Positions 45,893 to 56,640 of a stretch of DNA of 64,000 bases are shown in pieces. The notes below the pieces were generated by a model. The model worked only from the letters and a program-made list of their open reading frames with translations. It did not search any database and had not been told where the DNA came from. The DNA is from Aplectana chamaeleonis (taxonomy: Eukaryota; Nematoda; Chromadorea; Rhabditida; Cosmocercidae): the NCBI GenBank assembly GCA_029168955.1, contig JAPDOI010000143.1, positions 992,001 to 1,056,000 on the forward strand. The letters run 5' to 3'. How positions within the stretch are numbered: the stretch's first letter is position 1; each line of letters starts with the position of its first letter. A program made the position numbers and the translations under genes.

Positions 45893-48800
45893 CTATCTAT
45901 CTCCTTTTAATAAACTTTGTAACCATCTATTATCCCCTAATTTAAGATTATATTTGTAGAAAATAAAACTATTTTTATTTAAACATTTAAGCATGCAGTT
46001 ATAAATGAAGTTTATTGTATATCCATTTTTCTCCAGAATGGTTCCAAGTGATTTGATACGATCTCTGAAATCAAGAAAAAAGAACAAGTTCTAGCAATCC
46101 TCAGAGTTTCGGTGAAAATGGTGGCTTTCTCAACATTATCTGATAGGAACGAGTCCCTATGTGGTAGTCTTTTGACTTCGAAATTGAAATTGTCAGTTTT
46201 GTTGTATGTATTTTATCGTTAACTATCGCAATTTCCAAGTCCAAATAATTACATCTGTATTCGTCTGTGTGAGTAGGTTCAAGTGTCAGTATATTGTCAT
46301 AAATGTTTTGGAGTAAACGATTGATATCTTCACCCTTTCTATTATGGATTATTAAGATATCATCCATATATCGGAAACGAATTATGTTTTTTACATTGAC
46401 ATTACCAATTGAAAATTTATACTCGAAGTAAGACATCGTTAAGTCTGCTAATAAAGGACTAACATTACCTCCCTGCGGGACCCCTATGTTTTGTAAAAAG
46501 TTAAAACCGCTAAATTGGCAGAAACTATTTTTAAGTAAATAATCCGTGTAATAAATTATATCCTGTATTTGATAATATCTAGTTTTATTACTGTCGATTT
46601 TGTCCGTGTAGAAGGTTCTATTATAGCCATTGTACGCTAAATATTTTTTGCCCGAGTTTTTATAACAGATTTTCAAAATTTCTGTCAAGTTTCGTATTAT
46701 GATGTTGTGTGGAAGGTTGGTAAACATGTTAGTGAAATCCGCAGAAAATAATTTAGTATTGACCATACTGATGAAATGTAATGTTTTGCTAATATCTATG
46801 TTATCAATAGACCAATAGCCCAAGAAATTTTTGTTATTTGTTTTGATTGCATTCAAGTAGTTTTTAAAATGATTTCTTATAAAAAGGAACAATTGCTTGA
46901 GCTCTACTGCCAGTGGTTTAATGCTACTATTCTTAGCTCCTGTGATGAATCGAAATTTAACCGGTGACTTGTGTAATTTAGGTAAGCAGTAAATGTAGGG
47001 AATATCAGGATTATCTATACCGTGTCCAATATTAATATTACAAAAATTTATATGTCTATTCATGACCTCTACCCTACTTTCCAGGTCATAAACATTATAA
47101 GTGTTATTATGTATATTCAGATTATTATCTGTTATTAAATTTAGTTCTGATTGTATGATTGAAACGTATAATTTTTTACACACAAAACCATAGTTATTGC
47201 TTGCTTTGTCTAGCGGACATATGACTAGATTGTCCTGTAAATATCTTAAATAATTACTATTGTGTTGTATCTTATCTGAAGCTCTCAAGAAATTTCTATC
47301 CATTATGTGCTTTAATTTTTTTGATAAACACATTTCAATAATGTTAGCAATAGAATTTAGTTGTTGATCTGTGAGTTTATACCCTTTCTTATAAACTTTC
47401 AATATTTTATGTGATGTTTCTTTTTTCCACTGATGAATTAAGTCTTTATTAACCAACTTTGGGAGTCTGAATTTAGTACCTTTTTCCATGATGTTTTTTA
47501 ACGAAAAATCTTCGACTAGAGCTAAATTACCTGTAATTATATGACCATGATGATTATTCACAAAACCTTTCCAAGAACTTTTATCACATATGCATTGATT
47601 ATTGAGCGTTTCATTTAGAATATCCGAACTCAAACTTTTTAGAAATTTATTATAGTTGAAAATTTTCAAAGAGATAGGAGGTGGATAAGTATAAACAATT
47701 CTAGCCTTTACATAATCGTTATTCGCACTGATGATGTTTTTAATATCCGTCCTGTTAATAATTTTATTAATATTAATTCCATTGAAAAAATTTATGTAGG
47801 AAGTCAATGCATATAGTAATATTATCTTTTTTTGATTTGATTGCAAAATTCTCATTTTTATGGTGAAAACTACTGAGTATGCTGAGAATTATCTTTCTTT
47901 TATAAGCTGTAAAGTTTTCCATAAATAATTCGTCGTGACTTTTATTTAGAATGACAGTAATGAACTTTCTATTAAATGAACAAAAGTATTTATATATGTC
48001 GTACAAATCATCCGTACTACGAATTTTATTTATGAAATCTTCAACATTTTAAATTTTATTAATATAGTTTCTATTGTTACTTCTTTTCCTTTCTTTGACA
48101 ATTGACAAGCTATAAAAAGGATGATTATTTTTATAGTCAAGCGGGTTACTAATATCTGAGATGTTACCATAACCCTTAATATTATCATTAAGTCCGAATG
48201 GATAAGCTGTATTAAGAAGTTTTATCCAAAATAATTCTTTTTCGGGTAAAACATTATTGTCTTCATTACTTTCCAAATCATCCAGAATCTGTACTTCAAC
48301 TTCACATGTTAAGCAAGTTGTGAAGTGTTCATAAAGATAATTTTTAATATCTTGTTTCGAAATATGATAAAGATGCTCCTTAACCCTATCTTTCAGTCTT
48401 CGAGTTGTAAGACCGACATATTGCATTCCACATTGCTCACAGGATAAACAATATATTAACTTGTTAGAATTGCAATTCGTATCAGCTGTAGTAACAGTAT
48501 ATATTTTCAATTTGGTGGAATTACTCACCACAAATGAGTTTTTGTTATTAATCTTGCAAATAGGACAATAAGTCTTATCACAATCACTTGAAATATTTTC
48601 ATTACCAACATGTTGTAAAATATATGTACCATCAATCTTCTTTTTTTCAAAAACTTTGAATAATTATAATAATTATCATTATTATAAACCCGAACGATGC
48701 AAGACCTATAAGGCCGGTCTCTGCCACTATGAAGTTTTAGGAGGATAGTATTTAGCAGGGCTGCTGCAAGGTTACTGCAATCTTTGGAGTGGCTAATGTA

Positions 48801-49110
48801 TGGTAGAGATAAATAATGTAACGACGTGTAGCCGACTTTTAGGATGGCGACAAGGTAATCCCCCCATACAACCTTATCTTATAACCCCCTCACAAAAGCC
48901 CCCGTTATTTTTTTGAACAAGAGCACGGGAACCCTTGTCAAAGAATTGTAAACGAGTGGAAAAGGAGTATAAAGAACTAAAAGAAAACTTACCTACAGCA
49001 TCTAAATTCACTCGATGCTGACATATGTAATTAGGAGAATGTGACAGATTGATGGGTACAAAGCTAGAAGGCAATATTTTTTCAAAAATTATATGTTGGT
49101 AAAAAATCAA
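45893..49110 (-). pseudogene. Penelope-like polyprotein: GIY-YIG endonuclease, CxC linker, reverse transcriptase
   Basis: Exon 1 runs from ATG at 49110 to 48987 (MIFYQHIIFEKILPSSF) and ends at a strong GTAAGT donor. The intron reaches an AAAG acceptor at about 48656. Exon 2 has CPIC, then the endonuclease KLIYCLSCEQCGMQYVG and RRLKDRVKEH (GIY and YIG blocks with the CCHH-type cysteines and histidines). After TAA at 48049-48051 the same frame continues to about 47860, where a frame change leads into the RT frame (46101-47855, 584 codons). In that frame: CIC at residues 88-90 then HHGHIITGNL, PYIYCLPKLHKSPVKFRFI, motif A LFSADFTNMFTNLP, motif B IGVPQGGNVSPLLADL, motif C RYMDDILII (residues 495-503) and YLDLEIAI. 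A further frame change near 46170 continues the thumb (RIKSLGTILEKNGYTINFIY) to 45893. Catalytic residues are intact; one stop and two frameshifts make this copy probably inactive. Confidence 0.85.
48656..48986 (-). other. Predicted intron in the Penelope-like ORF
   Basis: A consensus donor (GATGCTGTAG then GTAAGTTTTC on the minus strand) and an AAAG acceptor just before VFEKKKIDGTYILQ give an in-phase join (one leftover base plus two). The acceptor is not a typical TTTCAG. Without the splice the endonuclease frame has a stop two codons upstream and no start codon. Retained introns are known in Penelope elements. Confidence 0.5.
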
Positions 49111-49349
49111 TAAATAAAGGTCCTGTAAGGAAATTTAATGCTGAGTATTATATTATTACGCAGCCAAATACTATGCGTAAAGGGTTAGGAAGTCATTCCA
49201 TTAGCGTATCTTACGTCTGTATCCTAGGTTACTTCAGTTACACTTATCATTTTACCCCATGATTAAAAAGGAATAAAACTGATAAATAAAAGATCTTTCT
49301 CAAAATCTTTCATATAGACTACTTATTAAAACATACTATCAGTGCCAAT
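49111..49349. promoter_or_regulatory. Candidate bidirectional promoter region
   Basis: 239 bp separate the divergent start codons of the endonuclease-RT gene (minus) and the cargo gene (plus). The stretch is AT-rich. No specific box can be claimed. Confidence 0.3.
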
Positions 49350-50630
49350 ATGGAAGCCCGTCGTTTGGAATTTCAAGAGATAGTAAATCGGAAAGTTCTG
49401 ATAGACTGGGTACGAATCCTTGGTCTACCAAATCCGCGTAAACATACATTCGACTCAATCTTGGACGATTTTGCTCACGACATATTGGAGTAAGTGTCTA
49501 TTTTTATTAGAAACGTGGTAATTAACTTAGCCATATAAGTTTAAATTAAACTATCATATCGGTTGAACGAAATTCTAACTATATTAAACTAGAAAATTTA
49601 ATAGGTATCCTCGAACTAAGCCCAATACTTTCACATGGACCAGCGGTGCTGGTTGGTTTGGAAATCACCGAGCCATACGTGTGAGTAGATGGATAGTATC
49701 TATGTAGATAAAAGCTGTTGAACCTTTTAAAAGTATTATTTAGGCTAAAATTTCCTATGACCTATGGAAACATTTCAATAAGAACGGAAGGAAGATATTA
49801 TTCAACTATAACAATAGGAATGGCACAAATATTCAACTTATCCGCGAGAAAACGCTACCGTTGCAAGATTCCGATCGACTTGGGTAAGTAGCCTGTATAA
49901 ATATATTTAATGTTTAAATACACTACATTTCAGATTATTCATACGCAAGACCATACGAACAGCATATGCAGAAATTGAGCGCGACCCTCCGGAGATAACA
50001 CTAAGCCGTGGGATGCTGAGGATAGGCGATGAAGTGGTACTGATGATTTTCATAAGTAATTGGCATTGTGTGCAGAATTTTTTTAATATTAAGTATATTA
50101 AAACCAAGCTTTCCAGCCGATGAAACCAGCAGTGGCTGCTGTCAGGCTGAATATGGATCTTGCAGGATGGAACGGATCGGAACTATGGATCGGAGATCTT
50201 AACCAAGCAGGAGCTAGAAGCAATTAGGGTTAGCAAATTGTAAAATGCTGTTTGCTGAATGTTAGTAAATCCACTAAAATTGCAGAAAAAGGAAATAGTC
50301 CGAGGATCACTGCAACTTCCTGACATCAACATCGCCTTAAATGCTGCAACCCCTGTACCCGAGCAAGAACATCCACATGAGGTATGAACGAAGAACATAA
50401 CAGGCTGCATACTAATTATTATTTAAATCAATATTATGTATAACCTATATTTTTAGGCCACACCTGTAGCAGCTGATGTATTGTTCGCGGAGCCCATAGT
50501 TGTTATACATCAGGATGAGCCCATGGAAGAAGTCCCTGAGGAGGAGAAGCTGGAACCACTGCATCTGCGTGGCCGTATAGTCGGTCGCGTTCAAGCCGGA
50601 ATTGAACATCTGCATTTGAACAAGGAATGA
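49350..50630 (+). CDS. Unidentified seven-exon gene carried inside the Penelope-like element
   Basis: I do not recognise the protein. Exons 49350-49489, 49605-49680, 49744-49883, 49934-50036, 50166-50228, 50286-50381 and 50457-50630 join in phase with GTAAGT, GTGAGT, GTAAGT, GTACTG, GTTAGC and GTATGA donors and -TAG or -CAG acceptors. The product is 263 residues, ATG to TGA, with no stop. The first half is basic and aromatic (GLPNPRKHTFDSILDDFAHD, TWTSGAGWFGNHRA, DLWKHFNKNGRKILFNYNN), like a DNA- or RNA-binding fold. The last exon is acidic then basic (EEVPEEEKLEPLHLRGRIVG). AATAAA follows at about 50696. The start codon is 239 bp from the divergent endonuclease ATG at 49110, suggesting a shared bidirectional promoter. 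The exon-4 donor GTACTG is the weakest; reading through gives a stop at 50119. It lies wholly between the pseudo-LTRs, antisense to the RT. Confidence 0.75.
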
Positions 50631-51031
50631 ATTAAGAAAGTCTACGATATATATAGTTTAACCCCGTTTTATAGAAGAAATGGATTTCAATTAAGAATAA
50701 AGTTTGAAATTAGATATAAAAATATTGAAAGAATAAAATTAATACTGAAGGAAGATGTCATCTGTTGATGACAGGCCCAGTTGGCCCAAAAATACAAGCC
50801 CCAATTGGGCCAGAGGAAAAGTTCCTCAACCTAATAAGTAGGAGAAAAGGTGAGAAAGGTAAGATATGATCAATAACTAAGAAAAATACGTTAGACAAAC
50901 GGTTAGAATTTTAAGTATGCAATGTTTAGGTAAAGCGAAGTAGGCAAATGTTATTAGGAATTTTTACAAAGAAAACTAACTTATGTGAGAATCGGGAAAA
51001 CCTCGAGTACCAAACATAAGTTTGCAGCATC

Positions 51032-51299
51032 AATAAAAGGAAAAATATTATTGTTAAATTTTCGTACAGGGCTAAAGGTGTAAGTTGAATGTTAATGAAA
51101 CAACACAGTTTCGTTCCTGCCCTTAGACTGTGTGCAAAATAACAGTTAGTGTTATGTGTAATATAAAATTTGTCTAGAGTGAAATAAATATAGAGCTACC
51201 CCGGAACTCTTCAGTAAGGAGGGTAGCTCTATAAAGTAGCAATGATAAATCTTAGTTCCAAAATGGTAAACAATTTAGGTCTAGATTAGTTAATCACTT
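51032..51299 (-). repeat. Right pseudo-LTR of the Penelope-like element
   Basis: 268 bp, direct repeat of 45095-45362. It is 5' of the endonuclease-RT gene, in the position of a promoter for the element. The flanking 51300-51306 (TAGTTAA) is not in the left copy. Confidence 0.9.
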
Positions 51300-51306
51300 T
51301 AGTTAA

Positions 51307-52445
51307 TAAGTCCAGGGCCACACCAACAGTACGTTGGGGTTTGATGGCATTGAAGCCGTCCAGAACATAGCTCACAAATTCCAACAAGGCCGTAGTGATG
51401 GAAGGTAATTTACGGAAACCATGTTGGTGCTGCTGTTGGCTGTTATGCTCGGCAAGCTCCTCCTCAACCAGTTTTTTTTTGGTGATGGGTGAGAGCAGAC
51501 TGATCGGCCGGTACCCTTTAGCCGTGGATGGTGAACTTCCCGGCTTCGGCAGTGGACTAACACGAGCCACTTTCCGATTTTGGGGTAAAGTACATGTACG
51601 AGAAGATGTTTTTATGACGTCAACGAGAAGTGCTCATCTCCTTTATCACAGTCGACTTGCTCAACTCCTTTATCATCTTCTCAAACTAGGCAGTTTCTTC
51701 AGGACTGCTGGGCTCAAACCGTCTGGCCCTATTGCCTTCGAATTGCTCATCTCCTTTATCACCTTCTCAAACTGTGCAGGCGTGACTGCTTCATCTACAT
51801 CCATGAGAGGCAATTTACAGAGTTCTCGCTCAGTTATTCAATTCTGCTCCTCTCTTTTGGTTTTAGTGATGAAAAATGCTTGCCAAGAGCATTTGCGGCC
51901 TCCTTCCCTGATTTGGAGACTCAACCTTTAAATTTAATCGTGGAGTTGTTGATGGAGGTGAACTTTCGGAAGATCGTTTTCAAAGCCTTCCAGGTTGCTG
52001 CTGCATCCTTTCTGTAGTTCATCGTTCATTTCTGTGTAGCTTCTTGTCGCCTTTCTCATCACTTTCCTACCATTCCGCTTTTCATGAGTGGATATCCTGT
52101 GAACTTTTTTATCTTGATTTCGTATACGAAAAAAAAACGGAGCCGAGTCCTAACTCGGATTATAAAAACGGCGTCGAAGATCATTCCGATGGTCCTCTCT
52201 GGGTTCCATTTGTTGCTCTGACACGATACTAAGTGGGCTGTATCTCTGCTTTAGCCTGCGATCATCAGCAGTGTTTCCTTTTTATTGAAATAGGCAATGG
52301 GTGTGACAGTAATTTCCTTGCAAGGTTTCCGAAGTCTTCGATAACCGGTAAATCCACTATCTCACCATTACTGATGAGAGCAGGACATAGCGTGGCAATG
52401 ATAACCGTGAAGTTTGTGGACTTTCCCGAGCCTGAGAGCATGTGA
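51307..52445 (-). pseudogene. LINE, 5' half of ORF2 (end of endonuclease to RT motif A)
   Basis: Reading minus from 52445: a probable endonuclease end (NFTVIIATLCPALISNG), a linker (NEMNDELQKG region), TPAQFEKVIKEMSNSKAIGP then DGLSPAVLKKLP (about 51710-51780), then VARVSPLPKPGSS and AKGYRPISLLSPITK, HQHGFRKLPSITTALLEFV, and VGVALDL at the break. The region 51640-51760 contains a short internal duplication. The broken codon continues at 45093. Together with 43851-45096 it forms one LINE of about 2.4 kb, 5' truncated. Several stops and frame changes are present. Confidence 0.75.
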
Positions 52446-52865
52446 GGTCATTAGGGCGTCGTGGAAAATGCATAGGGCTTCAGATGACGTCATTAGGGCG
52501 TTGTGGAAAGTGCAAAGGGCTTAAGATGACGTCACGAGGACGTCGTTGAAAATGCGTAGGGCTTCAGATGACGTCATAAGGACGTCGTTGGAAGCGTATA
52601 GGGGTTCAGATGACGTCACTAGGACTTTGTGGAAAGCGCATAGGTCTTCAGATGACGTCATCAGGGCGTAGTGAAAAGTGCATATGGCTTCAGATGACGT
52701 CACTAGAATGTCGTGGGAAGTGCACAGCGCTTCAGATGACGTCATCATGACGTCGTGGATATTACGTTGCGCTACAGATGATGTCATCAGAACGTCGTGG
52801 AAAGTGAGCAGCGCTTGATGTAGAGCGTGCGCTGTGTCGTAAAATGTGAGTAGCGCTTCATCTGC
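52446..52865. repeat. 42-bp tandem array with a TGACGTCA palindrome per unit
   Basis: About nine units of the type GTCATTAGGGCGTCGTGGAA, then AATGCATAGGGCTTCAGATGAC. Seven contain the perfect octamer TGACGTCA (the CRE/ATF site); the outer units are degenerate. Because 42 is a multiple of three, the minus strand stays open for 89 codons with a 14-residue repeat (MTSSEAL-type), but there is no reason to think it is translated. It abuts the end of the LINE. Confidence 0.85.
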
Positions 52866-55026
52866 AGCGTGTGCAACAAGTTGATTAGTTAATAATAATC
52901 ATATGAATCCATACTAATCAAAAATATAGAAGATTCATCGGGGGAAAAAGTGAACAATTCATCAAAAAGGGCTCTTCCAAGCAGAGGTGGTTAGATTTCT
53001 GTAACAATCGTTTCAACCAAAAGGGAGGAATAGGAAATTGGAGGGAGGAGAGTCTAAAAAAACTTTAATGTTTTCTAGGAGCGATTTTCTTGATCGACAC
53101 ATCTATACTGCGAAAACAAATTGTTGTGGTATTTTACGAGGAGGGGTCTGATGGTTTCCCAAAAGGGACCTGCATTCGTTCAAGAGATTATATGGGAATA
53201 CCCGTGATTGACGTTGTACTTGAATTGTTTCATTTTTCCAGAAAGCTGGAGCTAACCGTCTGTGTCGATCAATTTGACACATTCTTGTCTTTTACTAATA
53301 ATTATTAGGTACACATAGATGTATATTTTCAGCGATTTTCACATAATCGGGCATTTTTGGAACCACAAAGCTCTTCCTTGTAAAATACCGCAACGGTCTG
53401 TTTTTGCTGTTTAGAAATGTCAACCAAGCAAATCGCTTTTATAAAATATTGCCAATTGTTTTAGGCTCTCCCTTCTCCATTCTCCTATCGCTTCCTTTTT
53501 AATCAAACATTTGTCACGCGAACCAAACCACTTTGGCTTGGAAGACCCCTTTTCGATAGAATTTAGATTAATTTAGGCAATGTGGTGCCTAAGGATATGG
53601 ACTTTCTTGATTATTCTGAGTTGGAATCGTTTTATGATACAATCACTACGGATAGTGACGGTGGGGGCGGGGAAAAGGATAAGTTTATTTAAAACATCGT
53701 AAAATACAACACCACGATAACAAAATCAAAAATATTTAGGTAGAGGCTGTTATCAAAAAGGCGAAGGAAATTTTCAAAGAAGATGACCGCCACAAATACT
53801 TGTTGGATTGGATATGAAAACATAAAGTATGTGATTTTAAACTCGCTAGCGCTGAAGAACACCATTTTTTCAGACAATTTGGGGTGTTTTGAACGAGACG
53901 GTTTCAGACATTTTTTTCTCATCAGACATTTTTGGGGTGTTTTGAAAAATAAGGATTAGGCTCAAAACTTGAATGTAGGAGTTAGTAAGGGTGCTGAAAA
54001 CGAACTAGCGGTTGGTTTGTCGAAATTTCGGGGTTAGCTGTAGGCTATAGCAAGTTTCATGCCATCCAATTTGAATTAAGCATTAGAAATGTCTATAAAG
54101 AAAATGTTTTCAGAAACATGACAGAAGTCGAGAAAGTTTCGAAAATTGGAAAAATCCGAAGGAAAGGATGAAGTGAAATTTTCAAGAATTGCGTTACAAG
54201 TTTAGGAGTTGTTGATCTTGTTGTTGTCCTAGTTCTGATTAAAGATTGCATTCTGTTAATTCAGTGTTGCTTTGTTAGTGTAAAATATACAGCTTAGAGT
54301 TGTGTTGTGTTTATTGTTTTCGTTTTATAACATGTCGATTTGAACTGAAAAAATATTAGTGTGACCATTGCTTTGTTGGCTGTGCGAATCTGTTCCGTTT
54401 ACTTATTTTGGGTGTTAGAGTCTGCTCCGTTTCGTTTCCGAGATTTAATGCCGAAACGGAACAAAATAGCGCCACGTTGTTGATGGTAATGTATCTACGC
54501 AAGACCTTGGTATAGGAGTTTTCTACACACCGAGAGAGGAGTTACCTTGTCTTTCGCGGCTCTAATTCCACTCGGTATAGCCCAGTATTAGCATTTTTAG
54601 CCCGGAGTCATGAGCCGCCGTACAGGTCCGGTTTTCACGTAAACGGAGCTGGCAGTTCTTTTTTCTGGCTACCGTAACCGCGACTTTTTTCGTTGTAACT
54701 CTGAGTATCATGGCCCTGCGATGCGATTGCATGATATTCATGGGTATCGATCGGAATCGCGACGCACGTCGATCAGTATCCAGGGCAGGGCATTTCCATT
54801 TTTGAGCTGAAATGCGTACGACCCCTCACCACCCATTGAGCAGTTACACAGCCGTGATGGCCCTGGTTGCTCCGTGCCTCGGCAAAGCTATCTTTTCCTT
54901 CCTGAAGACGAAAATTCTTGCGAAAAGTGTACAGCTTCCACGTCCTTGCTGAGTGGATTGTTTTCCACGATTTTGGGACTGGAAAATTCACGCAAAAAAA
55001 ACATCAAAACTCCTGTATTTTTTAAA
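52866..55026. other. No supported gene
   Basis: AT-rich. Two short protein-like pieces: 53599-53694 (MDFLDYSELESFYDTITTDS) and 53744-53809 (AVIKKAKEIFKEDDRHKYLL). They could be exons of a small acidic protein, but no in-phase join was found. Confidence 0.3.
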
Positions 55027-55521
55027 TTAAAGGCAGTGTTCACGATAAAAAAATGTGTTTCAGTTTTCACTAGGAATGGGTAGTGGAGGGGCAAAATGAA
55101 ATGTTGACGTCGAAAGAACGCATGAAACGAGCCAGGAAAAGCTCCAAAAGAGCCCGGAGTTACCAATTCGAGCTCAAGGCAAAATCCCAAAAGCGCAACA
55201 CATGCCCACAGACGTGAGCAAATAAAAGCTCGAGATCGTGAGACGAGCAATGATTTCCAGTCTTTAGCACCGTTCTTCCCTTCATTCTCAACTTCTCTCC
55301 TTACTCAGGTCAGCTCGCATAGATCGGCTGCAAAAGACGGAAGTTACAGGCCTCGGACTACCCGTTCACCAAGTTTCCTTAGCTCAATTTTTGAGGGTCC
55401 ATAACTCCGTTCCCAGAAGGTTCTGTACTATTTCAGAGACATCATTGGAATCAGCATGGGGACGTTTTCAAGATAGGCGGAAAAACAGAAAAACGATTTT
55501 CATCGTGAACACTGCCTTTAA
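55027..55521. mobile_element. TTAA-family MITE, well-conserved copy
   Basis: Ends TTAAAGGCAGTGTTCACGAT and CATCGTGAACACTGCCTTTAA. The interior matches 38009-38504 in reverse orientation (AGCTCCAAAAGAGCCCGGAG, CAGGTCAGCTCGCATAGATC). 495 bp. Confidence 0.85.
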
Positions 55522-56640
55522 GCAACAAAGTCTTCTAGGACACTAGCCGCTTGACCCTGCTCCAGACAGTAATACCGAGAGTCACACCAAAGATCGGACC
55601 ATATGTTAGGATTGTAACTTCTGTTTCTTATGCGAGTCTGCTGTGAACTTGGCGACCGTTGCGTGCTGGCCATGGCCAAGCGGGTCGCCGATTTTCTGAA
55701 CGGGTGAGGGTGGGTCGCAAAAAATTGACCTGAAAACGAAGGTTAGGGGGCAGAAAAATTGACCCAAAATGAAAATTTGGTGGAGATGTCCAAGGAATTT
55801 TCGATAGTTTTGATCACTAGAAGATAGGATCGTAGCATTGCGCAGGTTTTAAACGCTTGTGATCGACTGCTGAACGAATCTGACGGTTTTGGTATCAAAT
55901 ATATTCATTTGGTTTTCCGAATGATCCGAATATTCAAAAAATCGTGTACTCCGATTCCATAAAAAATCGTGCTTCGAGGAAGGGACCACAAAAAATTTGG
56001 ATCATGGAAAAAAATTTGATGGTGGGGGGTTCCCCCGATTTCGAAAAATTACGCAACTTCCCGCATGACCCGGACGCTAACTCTGCTGCTGATATTCTTT
56101 GAAAAAAAAACGCGATGCGTGTAGGAAGTCCGCAGCGGTTATAGTAATTGGCCTATGGCGCTGAGAACACGTTGCTCCCATACATTTACAGGATACTTTG
56201 CACAATGGACTGGGAGTTTTCTTTTTGAGTTGGCTTGATTACCTGTGCACCGTCCGTGTTGTTTTTTTTTCGGGACGCCGCAAAGCATCTATTACACCGT
56301 TATCCTAAAAGTCGAGCGGTCTAACAGGTGAAATTACTATGGTAAAAAATGATAGACAATTGCTCCGTTCCCGAGATAGTGAAATTATTACTGCGTCGCG
56401 ACTTTCTAAAAATTGACAAGAACGAGACAGTCCAATGCAAAAGAAGGTGCAAAAATATAGATCATAAGTAACAGCAGTCTGTCGGAGATCAGGTGGGAGT
56501 GTTTCCCATTAACCCGTCAGCTTCCCAAGGGGATGTTTGGAGCAATTCCAGCCTGCATTTGATATGTGACGATTGATTTCCAGCGAAATATATATCACGG
56601 GATAGCAATCTAACATAGCAAGTACACGCTGCAAACTCTT
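55522..56640. other. No gene seen
   Basis: No exon, RNA gene or repeat pair recognised. Confidence 0.35.

Larger units (their letters stand above)
45097..51306 (-). mobile_element. Penelope-like element, Naiad-type order, with an extra divergent gene
   Basis: The insertion splits a LINE codon-exactly: the LINE reads ..CTGGACTTA at 51307 and resumes ACAAAAGCA at 45093, with TAA repeated at both edges (45094-45096 and 51307-51309). It is bounded by 268-bp direct repeats (pseudo-LTRs). On the minus strand it encodes GIY-YIG endonuclease first, then a CxC linker and a Penelope-type RT. This domain order, with pseudo-LTRs, was described for Naiad elements (Craig, Yushenova, Rodriguez and Arkhipova). 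On the plus strand it also carries a seven-exon gene (49350-50630) between the endonuclease start and the right pseudo-LTR. The unit is visibly more AT-rich than the flanking DNA. Orientation given is that of the RT. Confidence 0.85.

Noticed and set aside
45095..51299. Reading the direct repeats as true LTRs of an LTR retrotransposon
   Set aside because: Repeat ends are not TG/CA, no primer-binding site, protease, RNase H or integrase is seen, and the RT motifs plus GIY-YIG domain are of Penelope type.
51395..51931. 178-codon plus-strand frame
   Set aside because: It is the antisense of the LINE reverse transcriptase blocks on the minus strand.
52521..52787. 89-codon minus-strand frame with 14-residue repeats
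   Set aside because: It is open only because the 42-bp unit is a multiple of three; the array is better explained as a DNA repeat.
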